From QFOX01 sp044237845 (GTDB lineage: Bacteria; Pseudomonadota; Alphaproteobacteria; Rickettsiales; UBA3002), in the NCBI GenBank assembly GCA_044237845.1, contig JBIIEL010000032.1, positions 1 through 24,116 on the forward strand: a stretch of 24,116 nucleotides of DNA, given 5' to 3'. Below the pieces are notes generated by a model. The model had not been told where the DNA came from. It worked only from the letters and a program-made list of their open reading frames with translations, and did no database searches. Each line of letters starts with the position of its first letter. Position 1 is the stretch's first letter. Below, piece by piece: positions 7,725 through 15,627 of this stretch. Position numbers and translations under genes: made by a program.

Positions 7725-8824
7725 GCAACACCTCAGTACCACTAACAATGGACGCTTACCGTAATGCTGTATTTCGCAAGGCAGTGGTCGCGCAGCTCCA
7801 TCAGGGGAAAGCAGAAGGCAAATCACCTGAGCAAGTGGCACGCGAAATTGCCAGCAAACAACGTGCTATCGCGGAGGCCATTGTCACGCCGGAATTTATT
7901 GATGCGGCAAGCACGGTACTGCTGGATGTGCAAAAACATGTTGCACCCAACACCCGCTACCAAACGCTTCCTGCCCAAGCAAAAGAAGCAATGCAGCAGA
8001 TCATGCGTCGCCGCGCCGCCGAAGCAATGGCATTCGCGAGAGAGGTGATGCAGCCGAATTATTACCAGTCAATTGCCAAAGAATCACCAACGGATACGCC
8101 AGTTGTTCCATCGTTGCGTGATGTAAAAATGAAGGATGTACTAGATGATTTGTTACACCTTAATGCAGCAGGTGCGCCGCAAGTGATCGCGCATATCGAT
8201 GCGACGGCCAAAGGCATGATGCTTGAGCATGACGAGCTAGCCGCAGCGTTTGACCCAAACGGTGCTCTCCACAAACCGCTGATGAAGGCGCTTGCCAAGC
8301 AGCTTCCTGCTGCCTCCGAAGCGCGTATCCACGCCATGACGCTGGATTGGCTGCAAGAACGCCAAGCCGCCGCCAAGCTCACGTCCGACCTCGCTGCAAA
8401 TGACGGTGCAGCCTATATCGAGGCCGTGCGACGCTCTCAGGAATGGCACGCAAAGAAGCATGAAACGCCAACGTCAACCATCATCCTGCAAAAGCAGAAA
8501 ACACCTGAAGAAATAGAGCGGCAAAAAACCAAGCAGCAGCATGCAGAAGATATTGCCTACACCATAAATCATTCGCTCTATTGCACGCTTACGGATTTTC
8601 TAAACCCACCGATCAATGCAGCAACGGATGGATATTTGCGCTGGTTGATTCCGGGCTGCGGCGATAGCTTTTCTCGCTGGACGGGTGTCATCTTCAACAC
8701 CCGATCCAACGCTTTCTCTGCGCTCTTCAATATTTGTTTACGCTCGTTGCGCGAGCATGTGGCAAGATCCGCAATCCCCGCCTCCAAATCCTCATCACGC
8801 ACATCGGCGATCAATCCGTTATAG
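7721..8824 (+). CDS. zinc-operon protein of unknown function, probably with an altered C-terminus
   Basis: A 367-aa soluble, Ala-rich, mostly helical protein with no signal peptide or TM segment. Its start overlaps the stop of the His-repeat gene (ATGA at 7721-7724), so it belongs to the Zur-controlled operon. A conserved-looking segment runs up to TDFLNPPINAATDGYLRWLI followed by PGCGD, at about residues 293-315. After that (8663-8824) the sequence is Ser/Arg-rich and looks like the antisense of the minus-strand gene at 8578-8838. Cys313 in PGCG may be a metal ligand. I do not recognise the family. Function is unknown beyond the zinc context. Confidence 0.7.
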   Translation: MSNTSVPLTMDAYRNAVFRKAVVAQLHQGKAEGKSPEQVAREIASKQRAIAEAIVTPEFIDAASTVLLDVQKHVAPNTRYQTLPAQAKEAMQQIMRRRAAEAMAFAREVMQPNYYQSIAKESPTDTPVVPSLRDVKMKDVLDDLLHLNAAGAPQVIAHIDATAKGMMLEHDELAAAFDPNGALHKPLMKALAKQLPAASEARIHAMTLDWLQERQAAAKLTSDLAANDGAAYIEAVRRSQEWHAKKHETPTSTIILQKQKTPEEIERQKTKQQHAEDIAYTINHSLYCTLTDFLNPPINAATDGYLRWLIPGCGDSFSRWTGVIFNTRSNAFSALFNICLRSLREHVARSAIPASKSSSRTSAINPL

Positions 8825-8838
8825 CTTACTCGTGGCAT
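8578..8838 (-). CDS. small hypothetical protein, 86 aa, overlapping the zinc operon tail
   Basis: A minus-strand frame with a very good start (TGAGGTAAGCTT before ATG 8836-8838), beginning 9 bases after the DUF488 stop. The first 58 residues (MPRVSYNGLIADVRDEDLEA..., then SRNERKQILKSAEKALDRVL) look like a real helical, charged protein. The last 28 residues lie antisense to the conserved part of the plus-strand gene, so the natural C-terminus may be lost at about 8662. The overlap with the convergent gene is the full 247 bases up to 8824. No family recognised. Confidence 0.5.
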   Translation of the reverse strand: MPRVSYNGLIADVRDEDLEAGIADLATCSRNERKQILKSAEKALDRVLKMTPVQREKLSPQPGINQRKYPSVAALIGGFRKSVSVQ

Positions 8839-8847
8839 AAGCTTACC

Positions 8848-9252
8848 TCATAAAAAAGATGGCTGCGCTTTGAGCGCGTTATGTTGCGGCAATTCCATTT
8901 CTGGCACGGACACACTCAACGGCTGTTCCAACCACTCCGCTACCATACGACGGTGGCACCAATCACCGGCCTTGTGATCGGGATAGTGCTCATGGCATAG
9001 CAACACTGGCTCATGCTCACCCGCCAGCGCGTGCAACTCATCCCACACTTTCTGCGGATCAAGCGGCGCTAATATCTCGCGGAAATAGCGCTCACGATAG
9101 GTGGCATAGTCCTTATAGGCTGGATCAAAAAGCCATTTCCCAGGCGCGAGTGCAGGATAATATTTCAGCCCGTCTAGCACATATTTTGGCGAGGTGCGTG
9201 CAATCGAGATGCGCCCTTCGCCAGAATAGAGATAAAAGCAGCTGGTTTTCAT
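8848..9252 (-). CDS. DUF488 family protein
   Basis: A 134-aa protein starting at ATG 9250-9252 (MKTSCFYLYSGEGRISIART). The longer frame to 9375 would run through the start of the divergent AlkB gene. The DUF488 hallmarks are an N-terminal TSxF..GEGR.SIARTSP segment and the C-terminal LLCHEHYPDHKAGDWCHRRMVAEWL with its Cys-His-Arg core (WCHRR). Function of the family is unsettled. It is often paired with DNA-damage or accessory genes, and here it is divergent from AlkB with only 28 bases between starts. It is followed closely by the 86-aa gene, forming a two-gene operon. Confidence 0.75.
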   Translation of the reverse strand: MKTSCFYLYSGEGRISIARTSPKYVLDGLKYYPALAPGKWLFDPAYKDYATYRERYFREILAPLDPQKVWDELHALAGEHEPVLLCHEHYPDHKAGDWCHRRMVAEWLEQPLSVSVPEMELPQHNALKAQPSFL

Positions 9253-9280
9253 AAGCGCCAAGAGTAGATTATTATGCGTT

Positions 9281-9889
9281 ATGACCCAACCATTATTGCA
9301 ATCATCGTTGTTTGAAACGCCCCAGCCGATAATTTCTGGGCTGACGTACAGTGCTGATTTTATCGATGCGACCACCGAAGCCGCTTTGACTCAAACCATT
9401 GATACCCAACCGTGGATTACAGAAATGAAGCGGCGGGTGCAGCATTACGGCTGGCGTTACGATTATAAGGCGAGAAGCGTTACGAGTGATCTGCGTATAG
9501 GCGCATTACCTGATTGGCTTCAATCCTACGCAGTGCGCTTACAGCAAGCGGGATACTTTCCCGAAATGCCTGATCAGGTCATCATCAACGAATACCTGCC
9601 TGGACAGGGAATTTCCGCACATATCGACTGCGTGCCCTGTTTCGCCGAAACCATCGCTAGCCTAAGCCTCGAGTCTTCCTGCGTTATGGATTTCACCCAT
9701 AGCAAAAAAGGGGAGAAATCATCCCTGCTATTGGAACCTTGCAGCCTTCTCGTGCTTACAGGTGATGCGCGTTATGTCTGGCAACATGCAATCGCTGGGC
9801 GTAGAATGGATCGTTACAACGGGCAGATCATTGAGCGCAAACGTCGCATTTCGCTGACGTTTCGGAAGGTGAAAAACGCTAGTCTTTAG
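9281..9889 (+). CDS. AlkB-like 2-oxoglutarate/Fe(II) dioxygenase
   Basis: A 202-aa protein of the bacterial ALKBH8/AlkB-like group. The iron ligands are HID (in GISAHIDCVPCF, about residues 112-114) and a distal His (in YVWQHAIAGR, about 168). The 2-OG-binding arginines are in the C-terminal RRISLTFRKV. A nucleotide-facing YDYKAR and the INEYLPGQGISAH strand are also typical. It should oxidatively demethylate N-alkylated bases in DNA or RNA. The ATG is 28 bases from the divergent DUF488 start and no strong Shine-Dalgarno is visible. The stop overlaps the end of the convergent small gene by 11 bases. Confidence 0.88.
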   Translation: MTQPLLQSSLFETPQPIISGLTYSADFIDATTEAALTQTIDTQPWITEMKRRVQHYGWRYDYKARSVTSDLRIGALPDWLQSYAVRLQQAGYFPEMPDQVIINEYLPGQGISAHIDCVPCFAETIASLSLESSCVMDFTHSKKGEKSSLLLEPCSLLVLTGDARYVWQHAIAGRRMDRYNGQIIERKRRISLTFRKVKNASL

Positions 9890-10100
9890 AACCGCTTTTT
9901 TCTTCAAGCGGGTTGATCTCATATCTGTCAAAATCAATAAAATCGGCAAGCGAAAGCATCACCGCGTTTTCAATTTCTTTGTGAAGCTCAGCTTTTGATG
10001 GATTATCAGTGTACTTATGAGCACGCTGAATACCGCCCTCTATACCCTCTGAGACTGCTGTGCTGATAATGTTATAAACGTTAAGAAAAAGTGCCGCCAT
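9879..10100 (-). CDS. small hypothetical protein, 73 aa
   Basis: The start ATG 10098-10100 is preceded by TATGGAGGCAAT, a clear ribosome site; the longer frame upstream is ignored. It has a hydrophobic N-terminus (MAALFLNVYNIISTAVSEGI), then a charged helical part and an acidic tail. It could be a small membrane-associated protein. Convergent with AlkB (11-base overlap at the stops). No family recognised. Confidence 0.6.
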   Translation of the reverse strand: MAALFLNVYNIISTAVSEGIEGGIQRAHKYTDNPSKAELHKEIENAVMLSLADFIDFDRYEINPLEEKSGSKD

Positions 10101-10245
10101 ATTGCCTCCATAAAATGTGCCTATTGGAGAAATATAGCAGTTTGGAAAGCCCACTAAAGCCTCTTTTTATCGGCTCGTGCATTATTCCTTGTTACTTCAA
10201 CTATTTCCTGTATTTTCTGAGCATAAAATTTCAGCGAGAAGGCGT

Positions 10246-10425
10246 ATGAAAACTGAAATCATGACCATTGATGAACTATCAGATTATCTGAAGTTAAAGA
10301 TCAAAACGGCGTATCATCTTGCGGCAAAGGGCGACATCCCTGGCTTTAAGGTGGGTGGGCAATGGCGCTTCCGCAAAAGCGAAATTGATCGATGGATTGT
10401 GCAGCAGGAGAAGAAACGCGCATGA
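10246..10425 (+). CDS. excisionase-family (MerR-like) HTH protein of the R-M locus
   Basis: A 59-aa single-domain DNA-binding protein. The pattern MTIDELSDYLKLKIKTAYHLAAKG, then IPGFKVGGQWRFRKSEIDRWI, is the HTH_17/excisionase fold (two helices, a KVGGQWRF wing, a final helix). The start at ATG 10246-10248 has GAGAAGG upstream. Its stop overlaps the hsdR start (ATGA at 10422-10425), so it is co-translated with hsdR. A role as a small controller of R-M expression is inferred from position; it could equally be an old recombination directionality factor. Confidence 0.8.
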   Translation: MKTEIMTIDELSDYLKLKIKTAYHLAAKGDIPGFKVGGQWRFRKSEIDRWIVQQEKKRA

Positions 10426-13022
10426 CCGAGCTGAACCAAAACCCTGAGCAAATTGCGCGCGATAAAATCGATGCCATGCTGAAAGAAGCTGGCTGGGTGG
10501 TTCAGCCTGCTAAGAAAATTGATTTCGGTGCGGGGCTTGGTATTGCCGTGCGCGAATACCAAACGGATGTCGGTCCGGTAGATTATGCGCTATTTGTCGG
10601 CCAGAAGGCTGTTGGTGTAATCGAAGCCAAACCCGAAGACTGGGGACATAAAATCACCACCGTGGAAGAGCAATCGACCGGCTACGCCACTGCCAAACTC
10701 AAATGGGTGAATAACAAAGAGCCGCTGCCCTTCGTGTACGAAAGCACTGGCGCCATCACCCGCTTTACGGATGGACGCGATCCGAAGCCACGCTCCCGCG
10801 AGGTGTTCACCTTCCACCGTCCCGAAACGCTGCAAGAATGGTCGCAACAAAAAACATCCCTGCGCGGGCGCTTGCAAACCTTGCCACCGCTAAAGCCAGA
10901 TCGCCTGCGCGATTGCCAGATCATCGCCATCAATAACCTTGAGCAGTCCTTCAAAGAAGGTAAGCCGCGCGCGCTGGTGCAAATGGCCACCGGTTCAGGC
11001 AAAACCTTTACCGCCATCACTTCGGTTTACCGCTTGCTGAAACATGCCGATGCCAAGCGCATATTGTTTCTGGTCGATACAAAAAACCTCGGCGAGCAGG
11101 CCGAGCAGGAATTCATGTCGTACCTGCCCAACGACGAAAACCGCAAATTCACTGAGCTTTACACCGTCCAGCGCCTAAAATCCTCCTTCGCTGCGAAGGA
11201 CGCGCAGGTGTGCATCAGCACCATCCAGCGCATGTATTCCATGCTTAAGGATGAGGAGTTCGACGAATCGCTGGAGATCGAAAACCCCGCCGAGCGTATG
11301 GTGCTGCCCAAGCAGCCCGTACCAGTGGCCTATAACCCCAAAATCCCGATTGAATTCTTTGACTTCATCTTCATCGATGAATGTCACCGCTCCATCTATA
11401 ACCTCTGGCAACAGGTGCTGGATTATTTCGATGCCTCGCTCATCGGCCTCACCGCCACGCCCGATAACCGCACCTATGGCTTCTTCCACAAAAACGTGGT
11501 GAGCGAATATACGCACGAAAAAGCCGTAGCGGACGGCGTGAATGTCGGCAACGAAATCTTCATCATCGAAACCGAGCGCACCAAATCCGGCGGCGTGATC
11601 AAAGCAGAAACGCAGGTGGAGCGCCGTGAACGCCTGACCCGCAAGAAGCGCTGGGAACGCAAAGACGAGGATGAGGTCTATAGCGCCACGCAGTTGGATC
11701 GCGACATCGTAAACCCCGACCAAATCCGGACCGTCATCCGCACCTTTAAGGAAAAACTGCCCGAGATATTCCCTGGCCGCAAAGAAGTGCCCAAAACGCT
11801 GATCTTCGCCAAAACCGATAGCCACGCGGATGACATCATCCAAACCGTGCGCGATGAATTCGGCGAGAGCAACGAGTTCTGCCGCAAAATCACCCACCAA
11901 GCCAAAAACCCCAAGGATGAGCTGGCCGCTTTCCGTAATGACTATAACCCGCGCATCGCCGTCACCGTGGATATGATCGCTACCGGCACAGACGTCAAAG
12001 CCCTCGAATGTTTGCTCTTTATGCGCGACGTGAAAAGTCGCAACTACTTCGAGCAAATGAAGGGGCGCGGCACCCGCGTGCTGGAGCATGATGACCTGAA
12101 AAAAGTCACCCCATCCGCCACCAGCGCTAAAACGCACTATGTGATTGTGGATGCCATCGGCGTCACCAAATCCCTCAAAACCGCCAGCCAACCACTCATC
12201 ACCAAACCCACCGTGCCGCTGAAAGATTTGGCCATGGGCGTGATGATGGGCGCGCGTGATGAAGATACCGTCAGCTCGCTCGCCGGTCGTCTTGCGCGGA
12301 TGAATAAGCAGCTGGAGGAAAAAGACCATAAACGCATTCAGGAAAAAACGGGCGGCATCACGCTGACCGATATTGTCAGTGGCCTTATAGCGGCTATTGA
12401 CCCTGACCGCGTGGAAATCAAAGCCCGCGAGATCGCTAAACTCCCCGCCAGCGTGGAGCCAGACGAAACCCAGCGCGAACACGCGCAAGGCGAGCTGGTG
12501 AAGCAAGCCGCCAGCATGTTCAACGGCGAGCTGATCGAACTGCTCGACACCATCCGCCGCGACAAAGAGCAAATCATCGACCACGAAAATCTGGATGAGA
12601 TGAAGGTTGCAGAGTGGGCAGGCGACAGACAAGAAAACGCCGCCGCCATGGTGCAGGACTTCAGAGAATATCTGGAAGCCAACCGCGACGAGATCGAGGC
12701 ATTGCATATTTTCTACAGCCAACCCGCCCGCCGCCGTGAGGTGACGTATGACATGATCAAAAGCCTGTTCGAAAAGCTGAAATCCGACAGGCCAAAGCTC
12801 GCCCCCATCCGCGTGTGGCGCGCCTATGCGCTGCTGGATGAGGTAAAGGGCGAAGACCCCGCGAATGAACTCACCGCGCTGGTGTCGCTGGTGCGCCGCG
12901 CCTGCGGTATTGATGCCACCGTGGTACGCTACGCCGATGTGGTGCGCCGCAATTTCCAAAACTGGATCATGAAACGGCACAGCGGCAACAGCGAGAAATT
13001 CACCAACGAGCAGATGGAATAG
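10422..13022 (+). CDS. hsdR: type I restriction enzyme subunit R, ended early by an in-frame amber codon
   Basis: An 866-aa motor-nuclease subunit. The N-terminal PD-(D/E)xK nuclease is at about 45-72 (GPVDYALF with D54, then VIEAK with E68/K70). SF2 helicase motifs follow: Walker A MATGSGKT (188-195), DECH (319-322), TATP (344-347), and MKGRGTRVLE as motif VI. An EcoEI-type C-terminal region lies beyond about 640. The start at 10422 overlaps the HTH stop. The TAG at 13020-13022 stands where a homologue would have Trp (EQME-W-LHMIRDHI), so a TGG to TAG change is likely. A further 54 residues stay open up to a TGA that overlaps the hsdS start. The truncated protein keeps nuclease and motor but lacks part of the assembly domain. 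Confidence 0.92.
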   Translation: MTELNQNPEQIARDKIDAMLKEAGWVVQPAKKIDFGAGLGIAVREYQTDVGPVDYALFVGQKAVGVIEAKPEDWGHKITTVEEQSTGYATAKLKWVNNKEPLPFVYESTGAITRFTDGRDPKPRSREVFTFHRPETLQEWSQQKTSLRGRLQTLPPLKPDRLRDCQIIAINNLEQSFKEGKPRALVQMATGSGKTFTAITSVYRLLKHADAKRILFLVDTKNLGEQAEQEFMSYLPNDENRKFTELYTVQRLKSSFAAKDAQVCISTIQRMYSMLKDEEFDESLEIENPAERMVLPKQPVPVAYNPKIPIEFFDFIFIDECHRSIYNLWQQVLDYFDASLIGLTATPDNRTYGFFHKNVVSEYTHEKAVADGVNVGNEIFIIETERTKSGGVIKAETQVERRERLTRKKRWERKDEDEVYSATQLDRDIVNPDQIRTVIRTFKEKLPEIFPGRKEVPKTLIFAKTDSHADDIIQTVRDEFGESNEFCRKITHQAKNPKDELAAFRNDYNPRIAVTVDMIATGTDVKALECLLFMRDVKSRNYFEQMKGRGTRVLEHDDLKKVTPSATSAKTHYVIVDAIGVTKSLKTASQPLITKPTVPLKDLAMGVMMGARDEDTVSSLAGRLARMNKQLEEKDHKRIQEKTGGITLTDIVSGLIAAIDPDRVEIKAREIAKLPASVEPDETQREHAQGELVKQAASMFNGELIELLDTIRRDKEQIIDHENLDEMKVAEWAGDRQENAAAMVQDFREYLEANRDEIEALHIFYSQPARRREVTYDMIKSLFEKLKSDRPKLAPIRVWRAYALLDEVKGEDPANELTALVSLVRRACGIDATVVRYADVVRRNFQNWIMKRHSGNSEKFTNEQME

Positions 13023-13187
13023 CTGCACATGATCCGCGACCATATCATCAACTCCTTCCACATCGACCGCGCCGATTTAGAGACCGCACCCTTTGATGCC
13101 AGAGGCGGCTTAGGAAAAGTATATCAGCTGTTTGGTGAAAAAATGGACAGCCTCCTCGATGAACTCAACGAGGTCATGGCGGCATGA
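13023..13187 (+). other. in-frame C-terminal remainder of hsdR after the amber codon
   Basis: Reading on in the hsdR frame gives LHMIRDHIINSFHI, APFDARGGLGKVYQLFG and a closing LLDELNEVMAA, the normal end of EcoEI-type HsdR. It ends at TGA 13185-13187, which overlaps the hsdS ATG (ATGA at 13184-13187). The preserved frame and coupling site show that the nonsense change is recent, suppressed, or a sequence error. Confidence 0.8.
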
Positions 13188-14545
13188 GTGAATTACCAAA
13201 AAGCTGGTGTAACGTTGAGATTGAGCATGTGCTTAAGCCACTCGATAATGGCAAGGTGATCCAACAAGGCTGGAGCCCGCAGTGTGAGAAAGAGCCCGCA
13301 AAGATTGAGGAATGGGGTGTATTAAAAACCACCGCCATTCAAGAGGGTTATTTCCTTCCAGATGAAAACAAGAAACTTCCCAAGAGCCTTGATCCACGTA
13401 TTGCCATAGAGATTAAGGCTGGTGATATTCTGATGACTTGCGCTGGTCCTAGAAACAGATGCGGTGTTACCAGCTTTGTTAAAGAAACGCGCTCACGTCT
13501 TATGATGTCAGGTAAAATGTACCGATTTCGTGCAGACCCGCAAAAAATTGATCCATCATATTTAGAGGCTTTTTTACTCTCTCAAGACGCAAAAGTTGCG
13601 ATTGATCGCATGAAAACAGGCATCAATGATAGCGGTCTGAATCTTACGCACTCAAGATTCTTAAAACTGGCTATTCCACTTGCTCCAACCGATGAACAAA
13701 AACGGATCGTGGCAAAGATCGATGAACTCCAATCAAAATTAGATAACGCAATCCAATGCCTGATCGTATCCGAACAGAAACAAAAGGCATTTTATCAGGC
13801 CGTTCTGGACAGTGCTTTTTTAGAATGCACTGAGGAAAGAAAATTGGGTGAACTGCTTTCAAAGAAATTATCAAATGGGTATTCTGGAAAGCCTGTTCCT
13901 TATACAACAAATCACAAAGTTCTAGGCTTATCCTCTACAACAACCGGAACTTTTATAGACGAGCATTATAAGTTTCTCGATGAAGAAAACTTAGAGAGCC
14001 GCGATATTTGGTGCGCGCCAAACGATATATTAATACAAAGGGGCAACACGATTGAGTATGTTGGTGTTCCCGCCATATATACGGGAAAACCGAATACCTT
14101 CATTTTCCCTGATTTGATGATTAGAGCTAGGGCTGATGAAAATATCATAAGCACAAAGTTTTTATACTATGCGCTATCCAGCCCTAAGATCAGGAATTAT
14201 TTGCGTAAGAATGCAAAGGGCTCGGCTGGAACGATGCCTAAAATTAATCAGGAGACCCTAACATCTACACCTATTCCTTTCTGCTCTCCAACTAAACAGC
14301 GCGCGATTGTAGATGCGATTGAAGAACAATTATCTAATGGGGCAGCGATAGAATGCGTTATTCGGGATAGTCTGGCAAAAGCGCATATACTGCGCCAATC
14401 GATCCTGAAAAAAGCCTTCTCCGGCCAGCTCGTCGCCCAAAACCCTGCCGACGAACCCGCCAGCCTCCTCCTCGAACGCATCCGCAGCGAAAAACAAAAA
14501 GGCAAAGAAAAACAGCCGTCTAAGCTAAAAAAGAGGGCAGCATGA
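13184..14545 (+). CDS. hsdS: type I restriction enzyme specificity subunit S
   Basis: A 453-aa DNA-recognition subunit with two target-recognition domains (about 1-170 and 215-395). They are separated by a conserved helix (PTDEQKRIVAKIDELQSKLD, about 167-186) and closed by a second one with the common tail LRQSILKKAFSGQLVAQNPADEP. The recognition domains are visibly more AT-rich than the conserved helices, as expected for swappable modules. It sets the sequence specificity of both methylation and cutting. It is coupled to the natural end of hsdR by ATGA. hsdM does not follow directly: an RNA and an Abi gene come first. Confidence 0.92.
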   Translation: MSELPKSWCNVEIEHVLKPLDNGKVIQQGWSPQCEKEPAKIEEWGVLKTTAIQEGYFLPDENKKLPKSLDPRIAIEIKAGDILMTCAGPRNRCGVTSFVKETRSRLMMSGKMYRFRADPQKIDPSYLEAFLLSQDAKVAIDRMKTGINDSGLNLTHSRFLKLAIPLAPTDEQKRIVAKIDELQSKLDNAIQCLIVSEQKQKAFYQAVLDSAFLECTEERKLGELLSKKLSNGYSGKPVPYTTNHKVLGLSSTTTGTFIDEHYKFLDEENLESRDIWCAPNDILIQRGNTIEYVGVPAIYTGKPNTFIFPDLMIRARADENIISTKFLYYALSSPKIRNYLRKNAKGSAGTMPKINQETLTSTPIPFCSPTKQRAIVDAIEEQLSNGAAIECVIRDSLAKAHILRQSILKKAFSGQLVAQNPADEPASLLLERIRSEKQKGKEKQPSKLKKRAA

Positions 14546-14624
14546 AACAGGTCACAGCTTCACGCTTTATCACGCCCGATGCATTTTTTTCACAATCTTC
14601 ACTTCCCTTTAACCGAATTGGGGG

Positions 14625-14697
14625 TATAGTGAGGGTAATCGAACCCGCCAAGGCTATGCGTGCAAACGTATCCTCAAACTGGCGGGTCTTTCATTTC
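14625..14697 (+). ncRNA. structured small RNA upstream of the Abi gene (abiF RNA candidate), with promoter
   Basis: A -10-like TATAGT (14625-14630) precedes a compact fold. The outer stem CCCGCCA (14644-14650) pairs with TGGCGGG (14680-14686). Inside, AGG (14651-14653) pairs with CCT (14672-14674), and ATGCGT (14656-14661) pairs with ACGTAT (14666-14671) around a GCAA GNRA-type tetraloop. A CT bulge and an unpaired CAAAC flank the inner stem. The outer stem is followed by TCTTTCATTT, a weak terminator-like tail. Expected RNA length is about 60 nt. A structured RNA motif upstream of AbiF-type genes has been described (recalled), and the place fits. Function in the Abi system, probably as antitoxin or sensor, is inference. 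Confidence 0.65.
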
Positions 14698-14708
14698 TGG
14701 GGGTATGC

Positions 14709-15626
14709 ATGACGCAACCCAGCCCCCGCCCATATAGAAAACCTGCAACCACCTACGCCGAGCAAATCGCCCTGCTAAAATCGCGCGGCATGACCATTGC
14801 CGATGAGCAGGCGGCGGCATTTTACCTCCAGCATATTAGCTATTACCGCCTTGGCGCTTACTGGCTGCCTTTTGAGGCAAATCATGCCACCCATCAATTT
14901 CAAGCAGGCACCACATTTGAAAACGTGCTGCGCCTGTATAATTTTGATCGTGAACTACGGCTTCTGGTGCTTGATGCGATTGAACGCGTCGAGGTTTCTG
15001 CCAGAGCACAATGGGCGCACCAACTTGGCCACACTTACGGCGCACATGCCCATCTCAACCCATCGCTTGCGAAACAGCGCGTGCATTGGCAAAGCAATAT
15101 GGATGCACTGCGTAAGGAAATTGATCGTTCCGAAGAAGTATTCATCCAACATCTCACACAAACCTATTCGGATACTCTCCCGCCCATTTGGGCGTGTTGT
15201 GAGGTGATGTCACTTGGGCTGCTTTCACGTTGGTATAGCAATCTTTATCCGCAACCCATACGCACTAAAATCGCTGCCGTGTTTGAGGTAGATCATCGAG
15301 TTTTACAATCATGGCTGCACCATTTGTCAGTCGTTCGCAATCTGTGCGCCCATCACTCGCGCTTGTGGAACCGTCAGTTTGATCGTGTTTCGCCTCAAGC
15401 TCCTAAAAGCAAACCCGCTTTGCTGAAGGATGCCTTTGTTGCCGAACACGGGCTATATAATACGTTGCTGATTCTCATTTACATGATGAACTTAATTGCA
15501 CCGAACCACCGCTGGGGCGCGCGTTTGGTTGATTTATTGGAGCAGCACGAAGATCTGCTCACAGAACACATGGATTTCCCCAATGATTGGGAAACACGCG
15601 CGATATGGAAAATGGAGAATAAATAA
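14709..15626 (+). CDS. Abi_2 / AbiD-AbiF family abortive infection protein (HEPN superfamily)
   Basis: A 305-aa protein with the Abi_2 layout. The N-terminus carries KPATTYAEQIALLKSRGM and YLQHISYYRLGAYWLPF (about 11-55). The middle has LYNFDRELRLLVLDAIERVEV. The C-terminal half holds RNLCAH (210-215), the HEPN RNase R-x4-H motif, followed by HSRLWNR. The predicted product cuts RNA and arrests growth upon phage infection. The start ATG 14709-14711 follows TGGGGG. The gene has its own RNA and promoter upstream and is followed two bases later by hsdM, so it is embedded in the hsd operon. Its end (TAA) is just before the hsdM ATG. Confidence 0.88.
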   Translation: MTQPSPRPYRKPATTYAEQIALLKSRGMTIADEQAAAFYLQHISYYRLGAYWLPFEANHATHQFQAGTTFENVLRLYNFDRELRLLVLDAIERVEVSARAQWAHQLGHTYGAHAHLNPSLAKQRVHWQSNMDALRKEIDRSEEVFIQHLTQTYSDTLPPIWACCEVMSLGLLSRWYSNLYPQPIRTKIAAVFEVDHRVLQSWLHHLSVVRNLCAHHSRLWNRQFDRVSPQAPKSKPALLKDAFVAEHGLYNTLLILIYMMNLIAPNHRWGARLVDLLEQHEDLLTEHMDFPNDWETRAIWKMENK

Positions 15627-15627
15627 T

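Noticed and set aside
11175..13061. 628-aa minus-strand frame
   Set aside because: Antisense shadow of hsdR; composition (Phe, His, Gly, Val rich) is typical of such shadows and the plus strand has clear motifs.
14542..14710. Short open frame starting at the ATGA of the hsdS stop
   Set aside because: It runs through the structured RNA and has no protein-like pattern.
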